DNA of 64,000 nt from Pseudomonadales bacterium (GTDB lineage: Bacteria > Pseudomonadota > Gammaproteobacteria > Pseudomonadales > Ketobacteraceae): contig NZXG01000059.1 in assembly GCA_002701845.1 (NCBI GenBank), positions 1 to 64,000 on the forward strand. The letters are read 5' to 3'. The position numbers and the translations under genes were made by a program. Below are positions 23,489 through 36,895 of the stretch, in pieces. The first letter of the stretch is position 1; every line of letters starts with the position of its first letter. The notes beneath the pieces were generated by a model that saw only the letters and a list, made by a program, of their open reading frames with translations, was not told where the DNA came from and made no database searches.

Positions 23489-25753
23489 TTAGGCGGGCTC
23501 GGTCTCAAATACCAGGTCGCCGTCTTCCTCGGAAATGTGTACCGTGCCTCCCCCTTCTGCCAGCTCGCCGAACAGGATTTTTTCCGCCAGAGGTCGTTTC
23601 AGTTTTTCCTGTATCAGTCGATTCATGGGACGGGCACCCATATCCTTATCGTAGCCTTTCTCTGCCAGCCACGCCCGGGCAGTGTCGTCCACATCCAACA
23701 TCACCCGCTTCTCATCCAGTTGCGCCTGCAGTTCGGTCAGGAACTTGTCCACCACACCTTTGATGATCTCCGGATCCAGGTTACGGAACTGAATCACCGC
23801 GTCCAGGCGATTGCGGAATTCCGGCGTGAACATGCGTCTGATCGCTTCCATAGCATCGGTGCTGTGATCTTGATGGGTGAAACCGATGGAGGCCCGGGTG
23901 GCCTGCTCGGCACCGGCATTGGTGGTCATCACCAGGATCACATTGCGGAAGTCCGCCTTGCGCCCGTTATTATCGGTAAGAGTGCCGTGATCCATTACCT
24001 GCAACAACAGGTTGAACACTTCCGGATGGGCCTTTTCGATCTCATCCAACAGCAGCACCGCATGGGGGCTCTTGGTCACCGCCTCGGTAAGCAGGCCACC
24101 CTGATCAAAGCCCACATACCCCGGCGGCGCGCCGATCAGGCGTGACACCGTGTGGCGTTCCATGTACTCGGACATATCGAAACGGATCAGCTCCATGCCC
24201 ATTACATTGGCCAGCTGCCGGGTCACCTCGGTTTTACCCACTCCGGTGGGCCCGGCAAACAGGAACGAACCAATGGGACGGTCCGGGTGATTGAGGCCGG
24301 CCCGGGCCAGTTTGATAGAGCTGGACAGCGCCTCGATGGCTTCATCCTGGCCGAACACAGTCATTTTCAGATCCCGTTCCAGGTTGGCCAGCAGCTCTTT
24401 GTCGTTGGCGGACACCGTTTTCGGCGGAATCCGCGCGATTTTGGACACAATGGCCTCCACGTCCGGCACCGTAATCACCTTCTTGCGCTTGCTCGGGGGC
24501 TGCAGGCGCTGGAACGCACCCACTTCATCGATCACGTCGATGGCCTTATCCGGCAGATGGCGATCGTTAATGTAGCGGGCCGACAGCTCACAGGCTGCTT
24601 TCAGTGCCTTGTTGGAGTACTTGAGTTCGTGATGCTCTTCGAAGCGGGACTTCAGCCCCTTGAGGATTTCGTAGGTGTCTTCCACGCTGGGTTCCACCAC
24701 ATCGATCTTCTGGAAGCGGCGCGCCAGGGCCCGATCCTTCTCGAAAATTCCGCGATATTCCTGGAACGTGGTGGAGCCGATGCACTTGATGCCACCGGAG
24801 GCCAGCATGGGCTTCAGCAGATTGGAGGCATCCATCACCCCGCCAGAAGCCGCCCCGGCGCCGATAATGGTATGAATTTCATCAATAAAAAGGATGGCGT
24901 GGGTCTTCTTCTGCAGCTCACCCAGGAGCGCCTTGAAGCGCTTCTCGAAATCGCCGCGGTATTTGGTGCCCGCCAGCAGCGCCCCCAAGTCCAGGGCATA
25001 AACCACGCAATCCCCAATGGCCTCCGGCACCTCGCTATCCACAATGCGCTTGGCCAGCCCCTCGGCGATGGCGGTTTTACCCACCCCGGGCTCCCCCACC
25101 AACAGCGGGTTGTTCTTGCGTCGGCGGCAGAGAATCTGAACGGTACGTTCCACCTCCGCATCCCGCCCCACGAGGGGATCGATACGGCCGGCCAGAGCCT
25201 GTTCATTGAGATTGGTGGCGAAGGACTCCAGGGGCGATTTGCCGGCGCCGCCCTCGGCCGCCTGATCGTCCTCATGGACCTCGTGGCTGTGATCTTCCAG
25301 ATTATGGGTCTCGTCGGACACCTTGGAGATGCCATGGGCGATGTAATTCACCACATCGATCCGGGCCACGCTCTGCTTTTTGAGGAAATAGACGGCCTGG
25401 CTTTCCTGTTCGCTGAAAATGGCCACCAGCACATTGGCGCCGGTCACCTCCTTCTTGCCGGAGGACTGCACATGAAACACCGCCCGCTGCAGCACCCGCT
25501 GAAAGCCCAGGGTGGGCTGGGTCTCGCGATCGTTGTCACTGGAGGGAATCAGGGGGGTGGTTTCGTCAACGAAATTGGCCAGATCCGCCCGCAACTCGTC
25601 CAGGTTCGTGCCGCAGGCCTTGAGCACGGTGGATGCCGCCTCATTGTCCAACAACGCCAGTAACAGATGCTCCACTGTCATGTACTCATGACGCTTCGTG
25701 CGCGCATCTCTGAATGCCAGATTTAAAGTGACTTCCAGATCTTTGCTTAACAT
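23489..25753 (-). CDS. clpA: ATP-dependent Clp protease ATP-binding subunit ClpA
   Basis: [71 protein letters not shown]. Confidence 0.98.
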   Translation of the reverse strand: MLSKDLEVTLNLAFRDARTKRHEYMTVEHLLLALLDNEAASTVLKACGTNLDELRADLANFVDETTPLIPSSDNDRETQPTLGFQRVLQRAVFHVQSSGKKEVTGANVLVAIFSEQESQAVYFLKKQSVARIDVVNYIAHGISKVSDETHNLEDHSHEVHEDDQAAEGGAGKSPLESFATNLNEQALAGRIDPLVGRDAEVERTVQILCRRRKNNPLLVGEPGVGKTAIAEGLAKRIVDSEVPEAIGDCVVYALDLGALLAGTKYRGDFEKRFKALLGELQKKTHAILFIDEIHTIIGAGAASGGVMDASNLLKPMLASGGIKCIGSTTFQEYRGIFEKDRALARRFQKIDVVEPSVEDTYEILKGLKSRFEEHHELKYSNKALKAACELSARYINDRHLPDKAIDVIDEVGAFQRLQPPSKRKKVITVPDVEAIVSKIARIPPKTVSANDKELLANLERDLKMTVFGQDEAIEALSSSIKLARAGLNHPDRPIGSFLFAGPTGVGKTEVTRQLANVMGMELIRFDMSEYMERHTVSRLIGAPPGYVGFDQGGLLTEAVTKSPHAVLLLDEIEKAHPEVFNLLLQVMDHGTLTDNNGRKADFRNVILVMTTNAGAEQATRASIGFTHQDHSTDAMEAIRRMFTPEFRNRLDAVIQFRNLDPEIIKGVVDKFLTELQAQLDEKRVMLDVDDTARAWLAEKGYDKDMGARPMNRLIQEKLKRPLAEKILFGELAEGGGTVHISEEDGDLVFETEPA

Positions 25754-25804
25754 CTCTTTACACCTTCATCCTCAGATTATCGACCAAGCCTCGTGGACAA
25801 CGGC

Positions 25805-26185
25805 CTACTGGAACCTTTCCACTTCGCACATCAAGGGATGCTGATTCTCCCTCGCAAACTTTATTACCTGAGCCACTTTCGTTTCTGCCACATCTTTCGT
25901 GAACGTGCCACAACTGGCTTTGCCCTGGGTATGAACCGTCAACATTATCTGAGTGGCTTTTTCACGATTCATGCCAAAAAACATCTGCAGTACATCCACC
26001 ACAAATTCCATCGGCGTAAAGTCATCATCCAGCATCACGATCTGATACATGGGGGGAGGCGCCAGATCGGGCTTTGACTCCTCAACCGCCACCCCATCAT
26101 CGTAGTCCGTCCCCGGGCCGGATGGTTCATCTCCCATCAACTCCAACTCATTCAATGTTAGTAGAGAATCTTCGGCTTTACTCAT
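25805..26185 (-). CDS. clpS: ATP-dependent Clp protease adaptor ClpS
   Basis: [62 protein letters not shown]. Confidence 0.97.
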   Translation of the reverse strand: MSKAEDSLLTLNELELMGDEPSGPGTDYDDGVAVEESKPDLAPPPMYQIVMLDDDFTPMEFVVDVLQMFFGMNREKATQIMLTVHTQGKASCGTFTKDVAETKVAQVIKFARENQHPLMCEVERFQ

Positions 26186-26292
26186 AACCAGAAATCATAA
26201 AATCCGCGGTTCACATATTAAGTGCTCATAACTGACCAATATTGGGGCAACGCTGATCAGTTCAACGGCAAAAACACTTGACTAATACTTCA

Positions 26293-26307
26293 CAATCATG
26301 ATGATTG
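26293..26307. repeat. 15-bp palindrome in the clpS/cspD divergent intergenic region
   Basis: caatcat-g-atgattg. Confidence 0.8.
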
Positions 26308-26312
26308 GGATC

Positions 26313-26335
26313 TGTGTTTAACAAAAGTTAACACA
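26313..26335. repeat. near-perfect inverted repeat in the clpS/cspD intergenic region
   Basis: tgtgtttaac-aaaa-gttaacaca; one extra T in the left arm. Confidence 0.7.
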
Positions 26336-26447
26336 AAACACGTCTGCGAAGTACATTTCCGATTTTATGCACTTCGACAGTAAAAAATAATAACAATTGA
26401 CTCATGGCTACCAACGCTGAGGTAGTCCCAACAGAAGGACTTGAGTT

Positions 26448-26750
26448 ATGGCAACCGGGAAAGTGAAATGGTTCAATAACGCCAAGGGTTACGGCTTCAT
26501 TCGTCCGGATACGGGAGGCGAGGACCTGTTCGTTCACTACTCCTATATCTGCATGGACGGCTACCGAAGCCTGAAAGCGGGACAGCAAGTTACCTACGAC
26601 GAGAGGGAAGCACCCAAAGGCCTTCATGCCGTTAACATTAACGTGATTGAGGCTGATAAGCATCGCAGCTCCTCGCAGGATACGCAAACCGAGAGCACCG
26701 AGGATGCTGATAGCCACCAGCATCACAACCTTCGGGCAGCGGCCGTATAA
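26448..26750 (+). CDS. cspD: CspD-like cold-shock-domain protein with hydrophilic C-terminal tail
   Basis: [67 protein letters not shown] motifs; located next to clpS. Confidence 0.93.
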   Translation: MATGKVKWFNNAKGYGFIRPDTGGEDLFVHYSYICMDGYRSLKAGQQVTYDEREAPKGLHAVNINVIEADKHRSSSQDTQTESTEDADSHQHHNLRAAAV

Positions 26751-26764
26751 CCGAAATAACCCAT

Positions 26765-26790
26765 GCACCCTCTGCGGAGGGTGCTTTAGG
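26765..26790 (+). terminator. hairpin downstream of cspD
   Basis: gcaccctc-tgcg-gagggtgc followed by tttaggttt; 8-bp perfect stem, weak U tract. Confidence 0.6.
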
Positions 26791-26963
26791 TTTCGGACCA
26801 CGATCCAGAGCCTTGGTTCACTGAACTCCGGCTCCGGGTACTGAGCAAGCGGTGGGTGTGTGCACCGGCGGTAATCCACCGGGCGGGCTTTTGCTGCGTC
26901 CGTTGTCAAATTCTGCCCCAGGGGCCGCCACTGACTGCGGCCAGTCAAGATACACCACCCAAA

Positions 26964-26995
26964 TAAAAAAGGAGGTCTAAGGACCTCCTTTTTAA
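26964..26995. terminator. intrinsic terminator downstream of icd, with T-tracts on both strands
   Basis: aaaaaaggaggtc-taag-gacctccttttt. Confidence 0.88.
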
Positions 26996-27039
26996 CGCTT
27001 TCCGGTACGATTGTGCAACCCTGTAATCGGAACTCTGTA

Positions 27040-28302
<1,263 letters not shown>

Positions 28303-28418
28303 GTCGTTTTTTACTCCCTATTTACATAGAATTATGGTTTAGGTCCGCGGAGTATACAGAATTTTGCCTGGGTTCGCCTCCTGAATTTCGCCATAACCGG
28401 CCATGAATCAAACACATA

Positions 28419-29093
28419 ATGTCTACCCCGAAAATAGCGCACAACACTGTTGTTGTATTCAACAAACCATTCAAAGTATTGAGTCAGTTCTCGCCCCACG
28501 AGGGCAAAACCACCCTGGCGGAGTTCATCCCCATAGCGGGGATTTATCCCGCCGGGCGCCTGGATTTTGATTCCGAAGGGCTGTTGCTGCTCACCGGCAA
28601 TGGCCCGCTGCAACAGCGCCTGACGCACCCGCGCCATAAACTGCCCAAGACCTATTGGGCCCAGGTGGAGGGGGAGATCAGCGAGGCGGCCCTGCAACCA
28701 CTGCGGGATGGCATAAAATTGAAAGACGGGCTCACCCTGCCGGCCCAGGCAGAGCGGATGGCAGAACCCGCCGGCCTCTGGCCCCGGGATCCGCCCATCC
28801 GCCACCGTGCCAACATTCCCACTTCCTGGCTGGCGCTGACCCTGCATGAGGGGCGCAATCGGCAGGTGCGGCGAATGACGGCAGCGGTGGGCTACCCCAC
28901 CCTGCGACTGATAAGGTGGTCAGTGGGGCCCTGGACTATCGCCGATCTGGCGCCCGGGGACTACCGTGTGCTGACAGTCCCCGACCCGCTGTTACCGGTT
29001 AAGCCCGACAATAAACCACAAGCCGGCACGCGGCGGGCTGCTCCAAGACAGGCTGCTCCACGACGGGCTGCCCGATCAAGGAGCAAGCAATAA
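28419..29093 (+). CDS. rluE: 23S rRNA pseudouridine synthase RluE-like
   Basis: [72 protein letters not shown]; basic C-terminal tail. Confidence 0.92.
   Translation: MSTPKIAHNTVVVFNKPFKVLSQFSPHEGKTTLAEFIPIAGIYPAGRLDFDSEGLLLLTGNGPLQQRLTHPRHKLPKTYWAQVEGEISEAALQPLRDGIKLKDGLTLPAQAERMAEPAGLWPRDPPIRHRANIPTSWLALTLHEGRNRQVRRMTAAVGYPTLRLIRWSVGPWTIADLAPGDYRVLTVPDPLLPVKPDNKPQAGTRRAAPRQAAPRRAARSRSKQ
29034..29078 (+). repeat. three imperfect 15-bp tandem units within the rluE 3' end
   Basis: cgggctgctccaaga / caggctgctccacga / cgggctgcccgatca. Confidence 0.75.
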
Positions 29094-29233
29094 CAGGAAA
29101 CCTCTGGACAAGCCTAAGCGGCTACTGGCTGGCAGGCATTTTTGCTGTTGCGGCGCGCGCGGCAGCCTGGTGGCCCGTCGATGCAGCGCAACGACGCCAG
29201 CGGGAGTGACGGCCAGCACCATGGGGCGGGGCG

Positions 29234-29719
29234 TCACCAGCGTTCCCGGGCCTGCTGATCCGAGGCTTTGGCCTCCACCCAGTGGGCATCTCCGTCGACG
29301 CCGATTTCCTGTTTCCAGAACGGTGCCTCGGTTTTCAGGTAATCCATAATAAACTGGGCCCCGTCGAAAGCCCCCTGGCGGTGGTGGGCCGCCACCCCCA
29401 CCAGCACGATCTGATCATCCCCCGCCAGCTCCCCCACCCGGTGAATAATGGTAACCGCCGCCAGCTGCCAGCGCCCCGCCGCTTGCTCAGCAATGCGCTG
29501 CAGGCACTTTCCGGTCATTGCCGGATAGTGTTCAAGCCGCATGCCCTGCAATGCTCCGCGGGGACTTTGATCCCGCACCAGGCCGGTAAACAGCACCAGG
29601 GCCCCATGACCCGGCGCGCGCTGACGTAACCCCTGATATTCAAGACCGGCATCAAAATCCTCCGGCCCAACCCGAATCAGAATGGACGTCGGTGGTGCTT
29701 CCAGTGCATCTGCCGCCAT
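29234..29719 (-). CDS. moaE: molybdopterin synthase catalytic subunit MoaE
   Basis: GALVLFTGLVRDQSPRGALQGMRLEHYPAMTGKCLQRIAEQA ... IIHRVGELAGDDQIVLVGVAAHHRQGAF ... DYLKTEAPFWKQE. Confidence 0.95.
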   Translation of the reverse strand: MAADALEAPPTSILIRVGPEDFDAGLEYQGLRQRAPGHGALVLFTGLVRDQSPRGALQGMRLEHYPAMTGKCLQRIAEQAAGRWQLAAVTIIHRVGELAGDDQIVLVGVAAHHRQGAFDGAQFIMDYLKTEAPFWKQEIGVDGDAHWVEAKASDQQARERW

Positions 29720-29723
29720 GGGG

Positions 29724-29975
29724 TCAGCCTCCTGTCACCGGAGGGAAAAAGGCCACTTCATCCCCCTCCTCCACGGTGGTATCGGGGCCGGCCATTTCCT
29801 GATTCAACGCCATCAGTAACCGGGGGTCGGACAGAGCCTGTTGCAGCTTTTCGTCACGTTGACTGAGCACGGCCATCAGCTGCCCCAGATCCTGAACCCC
29901 GTCGGGCAGCGGCAGTTCCAGCTCCGCTCGGCCGGCCTGATCACGCACCCGGGCAAAGAACAGAACTTTGATCAT
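29724..29975 (-). CDS. moaD: molybdopterin synthase sulfur carrier subunit MoaD
   Basis: [23 protein letters not shown] ... [15 protein letters not shown] with terminal GG. Confidence 0.95.
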   Translation of the reverse strand: MIKVLFFARVRDQAGRAELELPLPDGVQDLGQLMAVLSQRDEKLQQALSDPRLLMALNQEMAGPDTTVEEGDEVAFFPPVTGG

Positions 29976-30460
29976 TGCGCGGCTCCCGCAGCCTGCCAAT
30001 GCCCGCTCTTACCCCCTTTTTTCTCCACCAGCCGGATCTGCTCCACCAGCATACCCCGGTCCACGGCTTTACACATATCGTAAAGCGTCAGGGCAGCTAC
30101 CGAGGCCGCAGTCAGGGCCTCCATCTCCACCCCGGTGCGCCCCGCCAGTTTGCAGGTGGCAGTAATGCGCACCAGGCTGGCGGCGGAGTCCGGCTCCAGT
30201 TCCACCTTCACGCCGCTTAGCATCAGGGGATGGCACAGGGGTATCAGGTCACTGGTGCGCTTGGCCGCCTGGATACCGGCAATGCGGGCCACCCCGAACA
30301 CATCGCCCTTGGGGTGGCCCTGATCCAGAATCAGTTGCAGCGTGGCCGGCTGCATCCGCACCAGAGCCTGGGCCGTGGCTTCGCGGCTGGTGACTTCTTT
30401 GGCGGAGACGTCCACCATATTGGCGTGACCCTGGGGATCAAGGTGGGTTAATTGGGTCAT
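29972..30460 (-). CDS. moaC: cyclic pyranopterin monophosphate synthase MoaC
   Basis: [27 protein letters not shown] ... [17 protein letters not shown] ... [28 protein letters not shown]. Confidence 0.97.
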   Translation of the reverse strand: MTQLTHLDPQGHANMVDVSAKEVTSREATAQALVRMQPATLQLILDQGHPKGDVFGVARIAGIQAAKRTSDLIPLCHPLMLSGVKVELEPDSAASLVRITATCKLAGRTGVEMEALTAASVAALTLYDMCKAVDRGMLVEQIRLVEKKGGKSGHWQAAGAAQ

Positions 30461-30602
30461 GGCTGGTATCAACTCCGGGCAGGGGCCGAAGCCGCTGACT
30501 GCATCACCGGAATGCCCGGTTTCCAGGGCAAATTACAGGCGGGCTGCGGCTGATTTACTATTCAGTTCGCAATTTACACACTATATCGAAAAGGAAAAAC
30601 AA

Positions 30603-31349
30603 ATGACAACCCAGGACCCCACTCCCAGCTCAGTACGCCACTTTGGTTACCCTATTTCTACGGCTCTCTACGAGCGGGTCAAGCAAACGATCCAGTTGAT
30701 TCAGGAAGAGGGTGATACCCGCCTCCAGTGCCAGGAGGCGGCGGACACCCTGGGAGCCATCACCGATGCCGGGTTCTATGCTTACTATGATCGGCCCGCT
30801 GAACTGGCCGGCCTCTCGCCGAACGTAAAACGGGCCAGTGATGCCGGTATCCACGCGGTGCAGAAGGGTATTCACATGGTCATCCGCAAGCTGCTGAAAA
30901 AACGCCCGCAGCAGGATCTGAACCGGCTGGCGTGCAACCTATCTTATCTGGTGTGTGTGGACCCCAATCACCCGGACCAGGCCTATGCCTGTTTCCGCCT
31001 GGAGGAATCACTATACCAGCGGGTGGTGGCCAATATGCAGCGGGTCCATCAGGATCCCGAAGTGGCCCGCTACCGGGCTGACGTCATTGCCTCCGTTGAG
31101 GATCTGATTGCCGCCGGCATCGACAATTTCTATACCCGGCCGGTGGAGCAGGCACAGATCAGCGGCCTGACCCGCAAGGCGGCGGATCTGGGTATCCATA
31201 CGGTACAGAAAGGCACCAACGCCGTGGTACACCGCCTGTTCCGGGACATGGATCACGCCACCCTGCTGCCCATGGCGGAGTACTTCGAGACCCTACTGCA
31301 CTCACAATTGCAGACCTATCGTCACCGCTATCAAAAAGCCAGCGCCTGA
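30603..31349 (+). CDS. uncharacterised protein with two tandem copies of a ~100-aa domain
   Basis: Long intact ORF; N-half ...LYERV...TDAGFYAYYDRPAELAGLSPNVKRASDAGIHAVQKGIHMVIRKLL and C-half ...LYQRV...IAAGIDNFYTRPVEQAQISGLTRKAADLGIHTVQKGTNAVVHRLF align to each other. Confidence 0.85.
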   Translation: MTTQDPTPSSVRHFGYPISTALYERVKQTIQLIQEEGDTRLQCQEAADTLGAITDAGFYAYYDRPAELAGLSPNVKRASDAGIHAVQKGIHMVIRKLLKKRPQQDLNRLACNLSYLVCVDPNHPDQAYACFRLEESLYQRVVANMQRVHQDPEVARYRADVIASVEDLIAAGIDNFYTRPVEQAQISGLTRKAADLGIHTVQKGTNAVVHRLFRDMDHATLLPMAEYFETLLHSQLQTYRHRYQKASA

Positions 31350-31442
31350 GGCCGGCCCCGCCCTCCAGCCCACGGGTTGGGAATCCCGGCGAATTTGGGT
31401 AGAATTGCGCGTTTCTTGCAGCCTGCCAGCCGGAACGCGTGA

Positions 31443-31892
31443 ATGATCTGGACACCCCACACCACTGTAGCCACCATCGCGGAACACCAGGGCCGTTATC
31501 TGCTGGTGGAGGAAGTGGTGGACGGACGCACGGTGCTGAATCAGCCGGCCGGGCATATCGAGCCCCATGAAAGCCTGTTGGCCGCCGCCCGCCGGGAGAC
31601 CCTGGAGGAAACCGGCTGGCAGGTGGAGTTGGAGGCCCTGGTGGGAATTTATCATTATCCGGCGCCCAACGGAGTGAGCTATTTCCGCTACTGCTTCGCC
31701 GCCAGGACTCTGGATGCGGTACCCGACGCCAGCCTGGACGAGGGTATTATCGGGCCACTGTGGCTAACCCTGGAGGAACTGGAAAGCCGCCGGGCGCAAT
31801 GGCGCAGTCCCATGGTAAAACGCTGTATTGAAGATTATGCGGCGGGCAAACGTTACCCCCTGAACCTGATCCATGAGTATCCCCATGACTGA
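31443..31892 (+). CDS. NUDIX hydrolase (NudJ-like)
   Basis: NUDIX box [26 protein letters not shown]; overlaps the start of mnmA. Confidence 0.93.
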   Translation: MIWTPHTTVATIAEHQGRYLLVEEVVDGRTVLNQPAGHIEPHESLLAAARRETLEETGWQVELEALVGIYHYPAPNGVSYFRYCFAARTLDAVPDASLDEGIIGPLWLTLEELESRRAQWRSPMVKRCIEDYAAGKRYPLNLIHEYPHD

Positions 31893-33012
31893 CACTGGCA
31901 AAAAAGTAATTGTGGGCATGTCCGGGGGGGTGGACTCGTCGGTGTCCGCCTGGGTGCTGCTGCAGCAGGGTTACCAGGTGGAAGGCCTGTTCATGAAGAA
32001 CTGGGAGGAGGATGACGGTACGGAGTACTGCACCGCCCTGGCGGATCTGGCGGACGCCCGACAGGTGGCCGAAACCCTGGGCATCAGGCTGCATACCGCC
32101 AATTTCGCCGCCGAATACTGGGATCGGGTATTTGAACATTTTATCGCCGAGTACAGTGCCGGCCGCACCCCCAACCCGGATATCCTGTGCAACAAGGAAA
32201 TCAAATTCCGTGCCTTTCTCGACTACGCCCTGACCCTGGGGGCGGATTACATCGCCACCGGACACTACGCCCGCCGCGGTGCGGCAACCGCCAGTCCGGA
32301 TGGCGCCGCCACAGCCAGCCTGATGAAAGGCGCAGATCACAATAAGGACCAAAGCTATTTTTTGCACGCGGTGGGGGGCACCCAATTGGCACAGACCCTG
32401 TTTCCCCTGGGGGAAATGGAGAAATCGGAGGTGCGGGCCATTGCCAGGGATCAGGGCTTCGATAACCATGATAAAAAGGATTCCACCGGCATCTGTTTTA
32501 TCGGGGAACGGAGATTCAAGGATTTTCTGGAACAGTATATCCCCGCCCGCCCTGGCGCCATGGTCACGGATCAGGGGGAAGTCATTGGCGAGCACAGCGG
32601 CCTGATGTTTTACACCATTGGCCAGCGCCAGGGACTGGGTATCGGCGGCCTGCCGGACAAATCCGAAGCGCCCTGGTTTGTACTGGACAAAGACCTGGAG
32701 TCCAACCGCCTGATTGTAGGCCAGGGCACCCATCACCCGGCACTGTATACCAACTGTCTGGCCACCGAAGCGCCGTTCTGGATCACCGGGGCGCCGGAGC
32801 TGCCCCTGACCTGTCGCGCCAAAACCCGATATCGTCAACCGGACCAAGACTGTATCATCGAGCCCGGGGACAATGGCTTGGTAGTGCGCTTCAAACAGCC
32901 CCAGCGGGCGGTGACGCCGGGCCAGTCGGTGGTTTTCTACAGTGCAGATACCTGTCTGGGCGGCGCGGTGATAGAACGCACCTGGAATCAGGATGGGGAG
33001 TGGTTGGAGTGA
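31873..33012 (+). CDS. mnmA: tRNA-specific 2-thiouridylase MnmA
   Basis: [37 protein letters not shown] ... [12 protein letters not shown] ... [14 protein letters not shown]. Confidence 0.98.
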   Translation: MSIPMTDTGKKVIVGMSGGVDSSVSAWVLLQQGYQVEGLFMKNWEEDDGTEYCTALADLADARQVAETLGIRLHTANFAAEYWDRVFEHFIAEYSAGRTPNPDILCNKEIKFRAFLDYALTLGADYIATGHYARRGAATASPDGAATASLMKGADHNKDQSYFLHAVGGTQLAQTLFPLGEMEKSEVRAIARDQGFDNHDKKDSTGICFIGERRFKDFLEQYIPARPGAMVTDQGEVIGEHSGLMFYTIGQRQGLGIGGLPDKSEAPWFVLDKDLESNRLIVGQGTHHPALYTNCLATEAPFWITGAPELPLTCRAKTRYRQPDQDCIIEPGDNGLVVRFKQPQRAVTPGQSVVFYSADTCLGGAVIERTWNQDGEWLE

Positions 33013-33644
33013 GGCAGCGAGAACAGGAAAAAGCCCTGGCCATGGCCGGTCTGTTTCAGGCCGCGGCACTGGTGCAACAGGTGGCCCGCACCGGAGAGGT
33101 GAACCCGGATGCCTATCCGCCCCTGCTGAACAGTATTTTCGTGCTGGATCCGCACACCGTGGAGGATGTTTACGGCGGAGTGGCCGGTGTTCGTCTGGGG
33201 GTGGATACCATGCTGCGGGTCTTGAAAGAAAAGGAAAGTGCCCGCTATGCCGACGCCATCCGTTACGCCATCGGCATGCTGCATGTGGAGAAAATTTTAC
33301 GCCGGCAGGATGATATCAATAGCGTGCTGCGCTCCCGCCTGGAGCAGGTGAGCAACCAGCTGCCGCATTTTGATGGCGTCACCAGCGACGCGGTGGTGAC
33401 CAAGCTTAATGATATTTATCTCGACACCCTGGCCAAATTCAAATTCCGGATTCAGGTGAACGGCGACCCCACCCACCTGCAACGGAATGAAAACGCGGCC
33501 CGCATCCGGGCTATTTTACTGGCGGGTATCCGCTCCGCCATGTTGTGGCGCCAGCTGGGCGGCAGCCGCCTGCAATTTGCGTTTGGCCGGGGCCGACTGA
33601 TTCGCGCCCTGGAACAACTGCAGCAGGAAATCACACTATCCTGA
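33000..33644 (+). CDS. hflD: HflD-like high-frequency lysogenization protein
   Basis: [49 protein letters not shown]; directly follows mnmA, precedes purB; start may be GTG at 33009 overlapping the mnmA stop. Confidence 0.93.
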   Translation: MVGVRQREQEKALAMAGLFQAAALVQQVARTGEVNPDAYPPLLNSIFVLDPHTVEDVYGGVAGVRLGVDTMLRVLKEKESARYADAIRYAIGMLHVEKILRRQDDINSVLRSRLEQVSNQLPHFDGVTSDAVVTKLNDIYLDTLAKFKFRIQVNGDPTHLQRNENAARIRAILLAGIRSAMLWRQLGGSRLQFAFGRGRLIRALEQLQQEITLS

Positions 33645-33669
33645 GCCTGAACTCCAACCTATTGCCTGA

Positions 33670-35046
<1,377 letters not shown>

Positions 35047-35050
35047 GCCC

Positions 35051-36244
35051 ATGGCCACCAAGCCACTGGCGGTCCTTGGAGGGCGTTCCGCGGAACAGTT
35101 TCTTACCGAGTTCTGGCAGCAACAGCCGCTGCTGGTGAGGGACGCTTTTCCCGATCTGGGCAGCCTGCTGAACCCGGACGAACTGGCGGGCCTGGCCCTG
35201 GACGATACGGTGGAATCTCGCATCATTATCGAGCGCAGTCCCATCGACTGGGAGCTGCGCCACGGCCCCTTTAATGAGACAACCTTCAAAAATCTTCCGC
35301 GCACCCACTGGACCCTGTTGATCCAGGCCCTGGACCACCAGGTGCCGGCGGTGGCGGACCTGCTGGGCGCATTCGACTTTATCCCCAGTTGGCGCCTGGA
35401 TGACATTATGGCCAGTTTCGCCCCGGTGGGCGGCAGTGTGGGCCCGCATTTCGATGACTATGATGTATTCCTGGTCCAGGCCAGTGGCCAGCGCCGCTGG
35501 CAGATCGGACAACACTGCGATGACAGCAGCGAATTGCTGCCGGAACTGCCGGTGCGGGTGTTACAGCGTTTCGAGCCCACGCAGGAATGGCTGTTGAACC
35601 CTGGCGACATGCTCTACCTGCCCCCGGGACTGGCCCATTACGGAGTGGCGGAGAACGACTGTATTACACTTTCAGTGGGTTTTCGGGCCCCCTCGGAACC
35701 GGAAATCCTGGACGATTTCGCCCATTTTCTGCTGCCCCGGCTCAAGGACAGTGCCCGCTATCAGGATCAGGAGTTGGCGCTGCAAAGCAATCCCGGTTGG
35801 ATTTCCCCGGCGGCGGTGACCCGCATGTCCTCCATTCTGTTACAACTGGTGAGTGACCAGGACCAGGTCAGCCAGTGGATGGGGGAATATTTCTCCCGCA
35901 CCAAGTACGATCAGAACCCGGAACCCCCGGAAGACGACTACCTGGACACCGAGGTGCTGGATCTGCTGCACGCCAACCTGTCGGTGCGGCGGGAGGAGTC
36001 CAGCCGCCTGCTGTATACCGGGGACGCCCATCGTCCCCAGCGCCTGTTCGTCAATGGTGAAACCCTCCCCATACCCCCCATGACGCATTCCATGGTGCTG
36101 TATTTGTGTAAGAACCGCCACTACAACCCAGTGAATCTGGCCATGTTCTGCGAGACTCAGGAAAATCTGCGCTTGCTGACTCAATTGCTCAATAGCGGTG
36201 TTTTGTACATTGAAGAGGACCTCTACCAGGAAGACGAGGACTGA
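35051..36244 (+). CDS. JmjC/cupin-domain protein, ribosomal protein L16 arginine hydroxylase RoxA (YcfD)-like
   Basis: EFWQQQPLLVRDAFPDL ... GPHFDDYDVFLVQASGQRRWQIG ... [32 protein letters not shown]. Confidence 0.88.
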   Translation: MATKPLAVLGGRSAEQFLTEFWQQQPLLVRDAFPDLGSLLNPDELAGLALDDTVESRIIIERSPIDWELRHGPFNETTFKNLPRTHWTLLIQALDHQVPAVADLLGAFDFIPSWRLDDIMASFAPVGGSVGPHFDDYDVFLVQASGQRRWQIGQHCDDSSELLPELPVRVLQRFEPTQEWLLNPGDMLYLPPGLAHYGVAENDCITLSVGFRAPSEPEILDDFAHFLLPRLKDSARYQDQELALQSNPGWISPAAVTRMSSILLQLVSDQDQVSQWMGEYFSRTKYDQNPEPPEDDYLDTEVLDLLHANLSVRREESSRLLYTGDAHRPQRLFVNGETLPIPPMTHSMVLYLCKNRHYNPVNLAMFCETQENLRLLTQLLNSGVLYIEEDLYQEDED

Positions 36245-36373
36245 TCCGGACGGGGAAGCGAAAGCCCGGCGCGGCGGTTTGCCCCTGCCGCGAACCCGGT
36301 CACACCCGATAGCCCCCCGATTCTGTGGGAAGTGTTACACTGAAGACAAACCGATAATCTCAGGTTCGTGTTC

Positions 36374-36895
36374 ATGAGCTTTACGCAACTGGCCTCCGAT
36401 CTGACCCTGGGGGAGGATCCGGGCACCCACCTGCTGGAATCCCTGGCAGATTTTCACGCCGCACTGGACCATATGGCGCGCCAGGCCCGTCAGCACATCC
36501 GCATCTTCACCCAGGAACTGGAGCACGATTTCTACGACCGCGCGGAGTTTCTGGAACAAGTAACGCCACTGTTCAAACAACAGCGGGATTTCCGTCTGCA
36601 GATTCTGCTGCGGGACCCCAACCGGGCTGGAAAACTGGGCCACCGACTGGTGGACCTGCAACAGCGCTTACCCACCCGCTGCGAAATTCGTCAACTGCCG
36701 CCGGAGTACCAGTATATTATGGACGAATATATGATCGTGGACGGTCGCGGCATGGTGAAGCGGTTCGCCTTGGGCCATTTGCGCGGCCACTGTGAGTTCC
36801 GCTCGGTGCCCGATGCCGCCAAATACAGTCGCCAGTTTGAAGAAATCTGGGAGCGCAGCCAGCCCTGCATGGAACTGCGCAGGCTGGCATTATGA
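36374..36895 (+). CDS. conserved hypothetical protein, weakly phospholipase-D-like in appearance
   Basis: Intact ORF MSFTQLASDLTLGEDPGTHLLESLADFHAALDHMARQARQHIRIFTQELEHDFYDRAEF...; stop overlaps next ORF start. Confidence 0.8.
   Translation: MSFTQLASDLTLGEDPGTHLLESLADFHAALDHMARQARQHIRIFTQELEHDFYDRAEFLEQVTPLFKQQRDFRLQILLRDPNRAGKLGHRLVDLQQRLPTRCEIRQLPPEYQYIMDEYMIVDGRGMVKRFALGHLRGHCEFRSVPDAAKYSRQFEEIWERSQPCMELRRLAL

Noticed and set aside
24152-25663. 503-aa plus-strand ORF opposite clpA
   Set aside because: Fully antisense to well-conserved clpA; composition (His/Gly/Gln-rich, no domain) is typical of shadow ORFs in GC-rich genes.
30603-31349. The two-domain hypothetical as a phasin or toxin
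   Set aside because: No sequence feature specifically supports either; kept as uncharacterised.
31747-33069. 440-aa minus-strand ORF opposite mnmA
   Set aside because: Antisense shadow of a conserved essential-type gene.
33000-33644. HflD as a phage-related signal
   Set aside because: HflD is a chromosomal housekeeping neighbour of mnmA and purB; no phage genes nearby.
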